Below are positions 45,501 through 58,767 of a DNA stretch of 64,000 nucleotides, one piece after another. Below the pieces are notes generated by a model. The model saw nothing but the letters and a program-made list of their open reading frames with translations, was not told where the DNA came from and searched no databases. The DNA comes from Glandiceps talaboti (lineage: Eukaryota; Hemichordata; Enteropneusta; Spengelidae): positions 10,990,019 to 11,054,018 of the forward strand of contig NC_135569.1 of the NCBI RefSeq assembly GCF_964340395.1, read 5' to 3'. The translations under genes and the position numbers were made by a program. How positions within the stretch are numbered: the first letter of the stretch is position 1; each line of letters starts with the position of its first letter.

Positions 45501-48500
45501 TCATGAAACTGGGTGTCAAGTTGGGATTTGAATGTTGTGATCCAACTCGGAATTTGAATGTTGTGATCCAGTCTACATCAGTAGTAAAGTATATGTACTC
45601 GTTAAAAATATAAGCGTGGGCTAGTTTTCCATGATCTCTCTTTCCCTCTCTCCACACCTTATGGTTAAATGTCTTTCTTTAGCACAACATTACATTCTTA
45701 CCACTGACAGTGATAGTTTATGCTATTGGAGGGTTGATATAAATGTGCTGATGTTATTGCATTCTCACAGCACTTACATTTAAACTGGAGGTTGAGTTTG
45801 TAGTAAACTGAACAACGTAACCACTTATAACCGCCTATTAGTGTATAATGGACTACTACTGGCATGCACTGTTCACCCTTTCCCCAGCAGGAGAATTAGC
45901 TAGATTTATGGTGGAATTTGTCAATTTGACTGGAGAGAGAGAGAGATCATTCATAGAAAACGAGCCCACATGTATAGTTCTAGACTATACATATATGTAT
46001 ACTGGCAAGGTTTATTTGGAGAGCAGAGTTCTTGATAGGATTGTACTTATTGTACATGTCTCCACGTAGATAGGCTAGAGTTTTGACCTATCTGTCAGTG
46101 GACAGAACAAACCAGTATATCATGTCAGATAGCCAAGTCTCTTGGCTAGATTTTAGAATACCAGCATTAACATATTAACATATAAGACAAATTTGTTACC
46201 AAAAAAATTGAATATTTTTTCCATGAATTCTTTTAACTTACCTAGGTTTTGTAAAAATGGGTACAGAGAGGTAATTGCTTGTATAATTGTCAGTTTCGTA
46301 CAGGCTATATATACATAAACATATTTTCATTTGTGTACCCAGGACAAGACAAATCTGATAGAATTTAGTTTCATGTGAACTTCTCTATGTTTTCACAAAA
46401 TTTTAACACGGATATATTAGGAAGGGTGAATATTTGAAATTACATTTTTATGTAAATTGATGCAGTATGTGGTTGGGGCGTTGTGGTTAGGTGTGTATTT
46501 GGAAAATGCATAGATTATTCCTTCCTGAAATGAGACAATTAACATAACAAAATATTCCCAAATGTAAATTGCGAGGTTTGATAATCCCAGGAGAACATTT
46601 CCCATATCAACATTTCCAGAAGAAGCAGCTTTACTTTCTTTATAAAACTCACTTGAATGAGATCATCGTACAAAGGTAGAAAAAGGGTTTTCAACACCGA
46701 CTTCTTTTGTCAGATATGTCTCGTGAGTCACATCCAATGACCAGAATGGATATTAACTTGTAAGCCAGAGACACAACATTAGAGAGATTCACTCAAGGAC
46801 AGATTTATGTTAATAGCACAGGAAATGAAATTCACAATGTATGACGCTTATCGGCTTCAGGGCTGAAACCATAAAAAAACATTATTTTGTATATTTTATA
46901 CAAATACAAATCAAGTGTCTTGTCTGTACAGCGGTAATACTGGGCCCACTCAAGTGTTGAATTAAGCTTGAAATTAATTAGGATAAAAACAGTTGTCTGG
47001 CAGAGGTATAAAAAAGATGATTTTGAACAATAAAATGCTCCTAAAAAATACATGGACATCAGGTTGCCCAGGTAGTAATGTAGTAACTGTGTATTGACTC
47101 AATTGCATAAATTTTCTGAGAAAGATTATATGTATAATGTATGTATGTATGTATGTATGTATGTATGTATGTATGTATGTATGTATGTATGTATGTATGT
47201 ATGTATGTATGTATGTATGTATGTATGTATGTATGTATGTATGTATGTATGTATGTATGTATGTATGTATGTATGTATGTATGTATGTATGTATGTATGT
47301 ATGTATGTATGTATGTATGTATGTATGTGGTTGTTTATTCATTCATTCATTCATTCATTCATTCATTCATTCATTCATTCATTCATTCATTCATTCATTC
47401 ATTGTGGCATATTTGGAAATGTAATAAAAAGTATATTTTCATTTCTTTACAGAAAACAAACACAAACCATGGCTTGCAGATGAATTTTTTCATGGTGAAA
47501 TAAATGAAAATGAACACACAGTAATACTCCATCCAGCATTACAAGCATTTGATGCTGATGAAGGTACACCAGGAAAAATTTGTGGCTTTGAAATCACTGA
47601 GAAAGAAATTCCTTTTGAAGTGGTTACTGAAGAAAGCACAGGGGATTGGCACTTAGAAGCTACAAATCCAGTGGATTGTGAATCACAAAGGGAATACCTA
47701 TTTTATATGCAAGCATTTGACTGTGGGGAACCAAGGAGATATTCACACAAGTAAGTAGATCTTCCGTCTTGCCTTTGGTTATCTCCCCTTTAGAACTAGT
47801 TTTTCTAAAAGTTAATTACAATTCAAAGGTCCTTTGAGAACCGTTAAGTAAAGTTTGAGTCTCTCTGATGGTCATTATAATTTAAATAATTTTGTTGTGT
47901 TACTGATTAGAACTGTTCTACTTGCCAGAAGGGTATTCTGGAGATAGTAAATCTGAGTTGACAATACTAAAGTGTACTTGGTGTTGTATATATTTTTTCC
48001 CTGACCGGCTTTTAAATTGGAGCAAAGCGTACATAGGTGACTTTAATTAGGATGTGGGGACATATTCAGTGGCAAACTGTTTTACCAATTACGCTATTCT
48101 CTATGAATGCCAGAAGGGTATTCTTTAGAATACAAATCAGCGATGTGACAACATGAAAGTACACTTGGTACAGTGTATGATTTTATCCCGGCCTGCTTTG
48201 AACTGGAGCAAAGTGAAGGCTGTATAAAGTTTATACATACATGTACGGATGTTGGCATACATGGTCCTATCCATTGCAAAACTGTCATATAAAATGTAGT
48301 ATGCACACGCACCACAGTCCAAACTGAAAATGCTGTAGGTTTACAAATGAAGGTGTAAAAATGTACATGTGAACAGCAAAGGAATGAAATGTTGCTATGA
48401 CAAGACCTTGATCGTACATGTATATACTATACTAGTTTATTAGTTTATTCTATCATGGAGCATGCTTGTAGTTTGTTGCTTGCTCAATATTGCAATTATT

Positions 48501-48761
48501 CCTGTCTGGTGTGAATTTTACAGGTACGCCATGCACAGGTAGCTGGTGCCAATAGATACACTTAGATTTGTGATATTTTTCCATCTATGCCAGTAGAATT
48601 CGCGTTCAAAATTTTCATCCCAAAATAGGTACATATACAGCATAAACATTGTAGTTGGGGATGCAAATATGGTCTAGTGATTGGAAGTGTAAATCGTAAC
48701 GATACTGTATAGGAACTAGACTATAAACACTTATACCTGTCCAAAGTATAAGGTCTTCCCC

Positions 48762-48792
<31 letters not shown>

Positions 48793-51700
48793 AAAAAATC
48801 TAAATGTGTAGTCAAGAATCTATATATTAGATCTAGGGGTGAAGAGAGATCTTTAGATTTGAAACCACAGATAACATTTAGACTATACTGTATACATGCA
48901 TGTACACCTCAGGTTATATCTACAATTGAAAGGAAAGCTGTGTGTACTGCTTGTCCAAAGATGTAAAATGTTATGTAACGGGTTCAATCACCTGGCAAAG
49001 TATAAACCAATCATTTGCTTTCCCTTCCTTGCATGTTTTCATAGAGGAGTGTAGTTCATTGACCATTGAAAGGAGAGCGTAAACTGTTTTAGTCTAGTGT
49101 ATAACCAGTGGATTAGTCCATTGTAACAGAAGGCAAGGTTATAGTCCAAGTTTTCACAAAAGTGACATACACATGTTCTGCTTTAGATTCACCCCAAGTG
49201 TGTCTAAAGTTTGTTGGTCAACTTGCCAAATTTTTGTCAGAATAATCAGCATTTTTGGTAAGGTTTGGGAACCACTGTAACACATGGCGAAAAATATGGT
49301 ATATACATGTAATCCTCTTTCTCACTAGGGGGTATTGTTTGTACACAAGTAATTACTAATAGTTGGGCGAAAGAGGAAGATAATTTGTTTATACCATATT
49401 TCCTCTTCTGTTACCAACATGCTTTCCAATACATTGCACCAGCATTTTGGTGGTTAAATGTGATAAAATATGACAACAGCACGGGTAAATTTAACATGTA
49501 CCTACTTACCACAAACACTAAATTCCTATGCAACACAGTGACTGGTATTGTTAATAGCTTTGGTTGGTTGTTATATGTAACTGAAATGTATGTTCAAGTG
49601 TCCAGTGCTTTGTTATATGTAACTGAAATGTATGGTTCAAGTGTCCAGTGCTTTGTAATATGTAACTGAAATGTATGGTTCAAGTGTCCAGTGCTTTGTA
49701 ATATGTAACTGAAATGTGTGGTTCAAGTGTCCAGGCCTTTGTAATATGTAACTGAAATGTGTGGTTCAAGTGTCCAGTGCTTTGTATTTTATATAACATT
49801 GATGTTGTTCTATCATGGTTTCATCTTGTGTAACAAAAAAATGATGGGTTCAAACATAGATTGATTTATTCCTATGCAACACTGATGATGTTCTGTTTAA
49901 TTTCATTCTCAAAGTGCACGCATTATTTTATTTACCGACCTTGTATGGTTGATTAATTGTTTTAATGTTAAGGAAAAAAGCCATAATACTTACCTAAAGA
50001 AGTGAACTTCTGAATGTTTGTTTTAAATAAAAAATGAGAAGCAATCACTTAACTCAGAACAATTAATCATTAATGCTTTCACAAGTCGAACAAAATTTAG
50101 TTGAAAATTATTTATAACAGTATCACCGCCAGATTTTGATTTGTAAGTAGTCTGTGCGTGGTCCTTGCAAATCATTAAGTAATATCCATTAGTGGAGAGT
50201 TTTCTGCTGAGCTCAGCGTAATTGAATTGCTAGCAAATGTCATTGTAGTAACTGAATATACAACATCAATTGTAAAGCCTACCAACTCAGAAATGTTGGC
50301 AATTGTAATTAAATTGTAGTGTCTACCAGTTATGTTGATGTTAGGATGATTTTATGAAGTGGAGTCATGAGGGTTATAACTTATATAGTTATATCAGCAT
50401 CTGTGAGTTGCCAGTTTTAGCCTCGCTGGTGCCATGTGTGTTTGAATTGAATGAATTAAGTGCTTGAGCAATATTTGAACCACTAATGTGCCATGGTAAA
50501 CCCAATGGTGTAAATGGGGAGGTGGTAGGATAGAGAGAGGACAACTTGAATCCCATATCCCACACTCTGCAGGAATTTAGTGTAGATGTTATTAATGGCA
50601 TCAAATCTTAAGATCCCTCTTTACGAAAGAGGTGATTCGATACCACTGGTAGCATCTAGACTAGTAGAGATTGTATATTCCTCAGGTAGTTGTGGGTCTG
50701 TTGTGCCGTTACAAGTCTGTGTCAGGGGGTAATAAGAACTGTACAAGTGCACCTAAAGCTTTGCTGACAGAGAATAGGTGCAATATGTAAGTGGAAGGCA
50801 ACCTACAGCTACTATATGTATTTGAGTAGCTCATGTTTGTAATGTGATTTGTTTTACAGAGCCCGCGTACACATAGAGGTAAATGATGTAAATGAACACA
50901 CTCCTTACTTCCTTACCACGTCATATGAAGCTGAACTCGATGAAGGAAAACTCTATGATAAGATTGTACAAGTTGAAGCCACGGATGATGACTGCTCACC
51001 TGCATTCTCTCAGATTTGTGATTACGAGATTGTAACACCTAGTGTGCCATTCAACATCAGTAGAGAAGGTATGTGTACATGTTTGTTGTGTTTTTGTAGA
51101 GGCGGGGTGTGGGGTTGGGTGATAGTGAAGATTCTCAGATCATTGAAGCGATATTACTCCTTTCTCATATGTGAAGATTTCAGTGAAGGAGTTCATTTGA
51201 AATTCATTCACAAAATTGAAATTATAGGGAAAACTAGAAAGAAATGAGAAAAGCTCGCAAGTTTATCTTTCAATTAAAAAGTATTTTTCCCCCTACGTTT
51301 AACTGATCACTTTTAGCTATTTCATTGAAAGCTAGCACTGTGTTCACTCAGTACGTTGTGAAGTAGTGAGATTGCAGATTTGACATATTTGGTGAAATTA
51401 TAACAAATTGTCTTTCAAATATTTTAGCACAGTTTAACAGATAAAATATAATGGTTATGAACTGAGAGATTACAGTTTTTTACTCATCTGTAGAAGACGT
51501 TAGAATAATTGTTTATCAACCGTTTTAGAACAGTACACTTTAAACAAAGTATGGTCGGTATGAACAGATGAAGTGTGGTATAAGTATTACATGCTGAACA
51601 GTATTGCTGAAACATCTCAATACTTTAAGTGGTACCAACATACGTCATCAAGGAACTCTTCCATAGGTATCAAAGGTTTCTATTTCCTATATACTGAGAT

Positions 51701-54700
51701 AATCAGGAAGAGACTTGAGGAGATAGGTAGAAAAGTCGTGATGCAGACTTTAGTAAATGTGTCTATTGCAGATCTCAAAAGGAAGAAAATCAAGTATATA
51801 TACATTTGTAGCAATGGAGACTTCAGTAAATGTGTGTATTGATGTGAAATATTGGAATGTATTAATATGTCGATTGGTATAAATTACAGGTCTCATCCGT
51901 AACACGGAAGCACTATCCTATGAGAAAACCAAAAACTACATCCTAGCTGTCAGAGCCTATGACTGTGGTGGAAAGAGAAGCACAACAGCGCTTGTAACTA
52001 TTAGGGTCAATAAGATCTGTACTCCGGGATGGATGGGTAAGAGAACACTGTATTACATTAAACTGAGTGTCTGCTACTGGTGTTTAGTTGTCAGTCAGAA
52101 ATATACCCTGATCAGGATTAATTTTTGTATCCCGTTCGGGATAAATGGTCTTTAAACACTCTGGCACATCTGCGACAAGGTGCATATGGAAATATGTGTA
52201 TGTTTTCTACTCACAAAGACCTACAAAAAAAGCCAGGGGTTGGACATGGTTGTCCAGGGCTTTTTTTCAATACACACGTTTGAAGGGTTTTTATCTGAAA
52301 TGATATGCTTCCCGATTGAGACAATTATCCCAATAATTAGGAGATATTCTGATTGGTGGTTTTACATAGAATAAATGCAACTCTACACTGTGCCTTCCCT
52401 AGCTTGTACTTAATGGTGCGATGGCTCTGACATTTTTGTAGCTGTCAGGTCCTGACAAATGGAAGTACAAGTTGGAATGAAAGATGTGTACTCTTAAATG
52501 AAAAGAGGATCCAATTTTAGATTTATATTGATAAATTTATACATCTCTCTCATTTCTAAGACAGTTTGGCATCATTGGCCTACTATGTATAAATTTTGAT
52601 GAAGCACCATTTCCAGACAATGTAAGGTTTTACTGGGCAACCAAGACTAATCTGCATTTTGAATTTCTATTACCCATTACACATTTTTTTACAAAGAAGG
52701 TTTTTACACTGAAATTAGCATGTATGACGGATGTTGGTTCAGGTGTAGGTATGTCATGTTAGGTCAAGTCGGGTCATGTAAGGGCAATTGTAGACTCCCT
52801 AACTTTGTCTAAAATCATCCAATAGAACTCGTACGATAGAACTCTGCTGGGAGTTCCATAATGTGCTTCTGAAAGGAAGTGATAGTACTAATTAAGTGTT
52901 GGTTTTCACCTACCAGCTTATGATAGAACATTATACTATCTCAGTTATAATAATCAATTTTATTATTCTATGTTATAGGATTCCCCAAACGTATTGAATA
53001 TGAAGCTGGATCCGGCCGTCAACAGCTGGCTGCTAAGATGTATCTAGAGACTTGTACAGTCCCCGTATGTAAAGACAGTGCCATTGAAGCTAAGATTACA
53101 CTGGAAACAGATCATATTGGTAAAGGTTGTGATAGGGACACCTACTCTGAGAAGTCACTGCGTAAACTTTGTGGTAAGTTATTTTTACTCTACTCCTCCC
53201 AGAATGTGATGAAGTCTCAGGAAATTTATAAAATGAAAGAATATTAGGCCAAGATAGGCCAAGAAAAAAAAGAATTGTTTCTGGTCAGCACGCATGTTTT
53301 TCCAACCCATGCTGTCTACAGATCTGTGGGGAAACACATAAATAACCCTCCCTACTTCAGTGAAGACAACTACAGAGCCAATCATGAACAAGCAAATGAC
53401 ATCTGCCCCACATACACACTTGCTCTAAAGTACTAAATAAAAAGAACAGTAACTGCCATAAATAGTACATTTAGTGACAGGTTTGTTGAGAACACACACA
53501 AAAAAAAATTGCATCATCGCACCACTTTAGACAAACTGTCCTGACCAGAAACAATTCTTTTTTTTTTTTGCCTTAGAAAAGACTTTCTATTGCAGTCAAG
53601 AGGCATATTATGAATTTTAGAATATTTCAGACTCATTCTAGTTTTGGTTATAGGAGGCTTTCATTTATTTCTTGAATTTATAATTTACTTGTTAATGTTT
53701 GGGTAAGTACGTGTCCAATTAAAATTAGAAGTCTTTCCAAATATTTTTCAACTTTCAATTGTCAAGGAATCGTAAGGTGGAAGTCACCATATAAATGATA
53801 ATTAGGTGATGTCATCGACATAGGATGGAACCCATGTTTATAAATTATTGGTAAAACCCTGTTCGTTTTGTGAAATTCTGCTGAAATTTATCATTTACAA
53901 TTTACTGATCTGGTGATTCTCTGTAAAACAGTGTGAAATCTAGTCAGAACTTTTGGATACCCTTTGAGTTGAGTTTTGTCGATACAACCCAGTTTTCAGT
54001 TGTGTTTCTATGGAGATAATTCTTAGAATCAGCTGATTAATCTGAATGACATAAAATTTATCTGCATGATATTTATACATATTCTTTGTCGATAAAAGTA
54101 GATATAAAATTCAAATGTTGAATTCTAGAAATCTGTCCAATTCTAAAAAAATATCAATTTATCCATTCAAAATCTATAGTACACTTCATTTAAATTCATC
54201 CTGTGATAGAAAGTATATTCAAAATACAATACAGTACTCAAAAAGAAGAAAAAATGACAAAACGACGAACAATTTACGTGGATAAAAAAAAAAATTACAA
54301 AGTAAACAAGGCTAAAATGATAACAATAATGTGAAATTATGTGGCTAAATTGACAACATTATATAGTTTACGTGTAGCAACATTAAACAAGCCAGTTATT
54401 ACATGGAAAATATCGTCAAACCTTCTCTCTGAAGTCATTGATACTGTTTATTCCACAAATGTACATTAGTCAGATTTTAGCGCTAGTAATCAGTACTATT
54501 ACCATCTAATAATGACTCACATATTATTTGCATAAAAAATTTCATGAGTTGAAGGGTGTGTTGATTTCCTCCTTGAGTTACCTATCGTCTGTTTCTCATC
54601 CATCTTACCTTCTGTTGCCATGTCATTCCGAAATGAGATTGAAGAAATACACCCGTTACCATAGCAATAGGATATTAACTTCCAATTTGGGTTATTGATT

Positions 54701-57670
54701 ATTATTTGGAAATGTTTGGTGCAAAGAGATACTGTGTAATGTAGGTTACTTATCATCTGAGAGGCCTGGTGAGGTGTTTCCCTGATTTACTCTCTTTTCC
54801 GTTAATTGACGGGATTGGAAGTAGACTCGGAGAGTAAACACATAATGCTTGTCAATTTAAGGATTCCATTAGATTGAATTTGTTGACATATGAAAGGGTT
54901 AAAAGGGCCAGTGAAGGACAAGATTTGAAATGTCACTTCTCTATCTCAAAATGTAGAAGGTTATGATGTCAGCTAAAACTGTAATCTTTATAAATTATGA
55001 TATATATTGACACATCGTTAGATTACTATGACTACTCAAGTTGTGTGCCATTAAAACAGATTGTTTGTTGTTATTTCTGTACTGTCTATTCTGATCCTGT
55101 TTTTTCCCAACTTGTAATTTTTGTGTACAAACAAATATACACCCACTCCTTTTGCTGGTAGAAAAAAGGTTAAATTGCACAGTGGAAAATCATGTCAACA
55201 ACGAAATACAAGGGCTGTAGTAAAGTGATCGACCCAAAATGTTGATCAGCTTGGTAGATCAGAGGTGATGGGATGTGATGAAAAATTAATGTATATGTCC
55301 ACATAGTCTAGCTGATGAGTTTTAATCTGAAGATGTATGTGGGGTACAAATCTTCAGATTCAAACCCAAAGCTACCAGTATAATCTCTAGACTAAAGTCA
55401 GCAGTGAAGCAGCTTGGTAGATGAAATGAATTAAACAAGTGATAACACACAATCTCGTTGCTAAAAACCTCGGAACTGCTTGCATAGTAATACCTTTGTA
55501 TTAAATTCCTAGTTTAAAAAAATGATTTTTACTCATCAAGTCAGAAATTTTAATTTTGTGAGTAGACATTTTCATTTCTAGCTCTGACCGACGAGTCTGT
55601 GAATATATTTTCTTGCAATAAAGTAATCATTATTGTGGTATTATAGACCATCCGGTTTTTTCTACAGTGGTAAATGTAAGCAAATAAAGTGCTCAAAAGT
55701 AACCATAGATTCAGTGAATGTGATTTTGATTAAAACAGACATAGGAAGTGCATTTTCCGTTCTGATTTAACTGAATAAATAACTAAGCAATGGAGTATTT
55801 ACAGAAGGATTTTGTGTTTTCTGCTGAATAGAAAAATCTGTTATAATAGATAAAGTAAATATGGAATGACAAGAAAGTATTTTTAGACTAACATATTGAT
55901 TTGATGGCGTTATAGCTTCACTATTAAGATTTTAGGTAAATCGTATATCTCAAAGTTGTCCATTTTGAGTGCTTTGTGCTATTTATCATCAGAAATATGT
56001 GATTACTGCGACATGTTCAACTGTCAAGGGCTTTAATCTTTTGAGAGCGGAAGTCATATTTCTTTCCAGTATTTAGTTTTGAAGATTCAAGGAGATATAC
56101 ATGCAGTGTTTCGTATCCTATATGTACCTAGGAGTATTATTTCTATAGCTTAATTTTGACTTCCAGAAATTGAAACGAAAAAATAATGATTGCATTAATT
56201 ATTCATATTTCAAAAAAAAGTAGCCAATGAGACTACATGTATGTCGTATGGTGATGTTGTTTTTTCATAATTCGTGGTGTTTTCCCCCTGAAAATGATAT
56301 GTAAAATTTGAGAAAACTGATTTAAATTAATTTCATCAGTTTCCTCAAATCTTAGGTGTGGGATAGGTACTCTTGTAAGGGTGTGGGGCGTACCCAGCTA
56401 GTAAAGGTTTATATTCAAACAAGTTGACATGATTTCTTGCTGATGTATCTTCTTGTAGTAACTGTGGAGTTCATAGATGGTGTATGTTTTATTGAACAAA
56501 ATTAACATAATTTCTCTCCGTATTACGACATAGCTGGTGTACATGCATGTTCCATCGCACAAAATTAACATAATTTCTCACACTGTTTTTATGATAATAG
56601 GTGCAGAGTCTGGAAGTATTGAGTTATTGCCATCACCAGGTGTAGGCCATTCCTGGACTGAAGCTTTGAACAGAGATGAAGGCAATGAGAGTGACCAGAT
56701 ATATGAATTTGATGGTGAGACAACCGCTGTAGTTGTGCCAGACGATGTCGTCCCTGCCAATCTTACTGAACAATTCACTATCTCAACATGGATGAAACAT
56801 GGACCTAACTATGGAGAAGGCAAAGAAACCATACTCTGTACATCAGATAAATCTGGTATGTCTAAAATACTCCCAATTTCTAAAATTCCTACAGTATTTT
56901 TGCTCGGGTTGAGGAAACCGGGTAACAGAAAGGGATCAAAATGGCCATAAACAGTAACAGCATGCATACTACTTTAATGCATTCTAACAACTTTCACTGG
57001 TTGCTGACCATGGATTTTGTTTGAACTTCAACAGATTATACCTTGTGTAGTAGTTACTGTTTATATCATTAGCTAAACACTGAGCCCACATGGTGTAAGT
57101 GATGTTTGTGTGTTATCTTTATGGTGTTGATCTCAACAACATGAAGTCTTGTGATCAGACTCACTGATCTTGATAGTTCATGTAATAGCTTTGACTCGGT
57201 CTGGGGAAAAGCACTGTAATTTGATTGATAAAATGTATCAGAATTTAGTTTAATTTAACTTTTTGCTTCCTCCTGTTCAACGTATTTAAGATTGTTATGT
57301 TTATAATTGTTTGCAGGTCTTGACCGCCACCATATTGCAATGTACATCCACAACTGCCGTTTGGTGTTCCTACTTCGTCGTGACTTTGGAGACCTCGAAA
57401 GCTTCCGTCCCGCCGAGTTCCGTTGGAAGCTGGATCAAGTATGCGACAAATCCTGGCATCATTATGTCCTCAACGTAGACTTCCCTCAAGTCCGATTGTT
57501 TGTTGATGGTGACTCCTATGAACCACATCACGTCACACAAGATTGGCCTCTTCACCATAGTAACATAGAGACTGTTCAGACCATTGGTGCTGCATGGCAA
57601 GGTAACATCACACACATCTACACTCACACACCTACACTCACACACCTACACTCACTCACACACAAACAAC

Positions 57671-57724
<54 letters not shown>

Positions 57725-57732
57725 TACATACA

Positions 57733-57764
<32 letters not shown>

Positions 57765-57963
57765 CACACTCACACGTATACAATCACACACGCATACATA
57801 CATACATACATACATACATACATACATACATACATACATACATACATACATACATACATACATACGTACGTAAGTACGTACGTACATACATACATACATA
57901 CACACACATACACACACTCATACACACATACATACATACATACATACATACATACATGCACAT

Positions 57964-58018
<55 letters not shown>

Positions 58019-58682
58019 AGAGAAATAAATGGTTACAGCACAGAAACTGTTCAATTTAGGGTTAGTGAGAAACTCCTTGTGTGTTATAACCTTTGCAATT
58101 CATTTGATTTCCAAACTCAGAATCTGCAAGTTGGTGGCTTGCACCTCACTACTTCCATTTGTATCTAAAGGATTTAAGTCCATGGGCAAAATTTGAGCGA
58201 CAATTATGCTTGTCAACCCAGCTGTTAAATTTGGGAACTGGTAGGATAGAGGTGGTAATATGTGTTCTTTATGCCTGTGTGGTTATAGACACTGCAATGG
58301 ATTTTATGGTACTCAGGGTGTTGACGAAGTATAAAGGGCTGTAATGCTGTCATCCATCAGAGTTGATAGTTGGAGAGTGCTTTGAGCACTGTGTTAGAAA
58401 GAGGCGTCTGAAAACAGTCATTTATTTCTTACTTTGTAGGAGCTGATGAAGAATTTGTACAATATCTGAAAGGATACTTGGCAGGTCTAACCATACGCCC
58501 AGGTAGTATTGAAAGTGAGAGAGTTATTGCCTGTCTTCATGGCTGCAAAGAAAGCCTAGAGTTCCATGCCTTTGATCTCCTAGAACCTGGCCAAGAAGCT
58601 ACCTTCAACCAAGCACAGTCAGAACTCACTCTCAAGGTAGGTATTGTGATGCTATCAGGTTGTATAGCTAGTGTGTGTGTGT

Positions 58683-58767
<85 letters not shown>

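Noticed and set aside
51573-51842. 89-codon open frame in calsyntenin intron 3
   Set aside because: Not similar to any calsyntenin segment and not needed: exons 3 and 4 join in phase without it.
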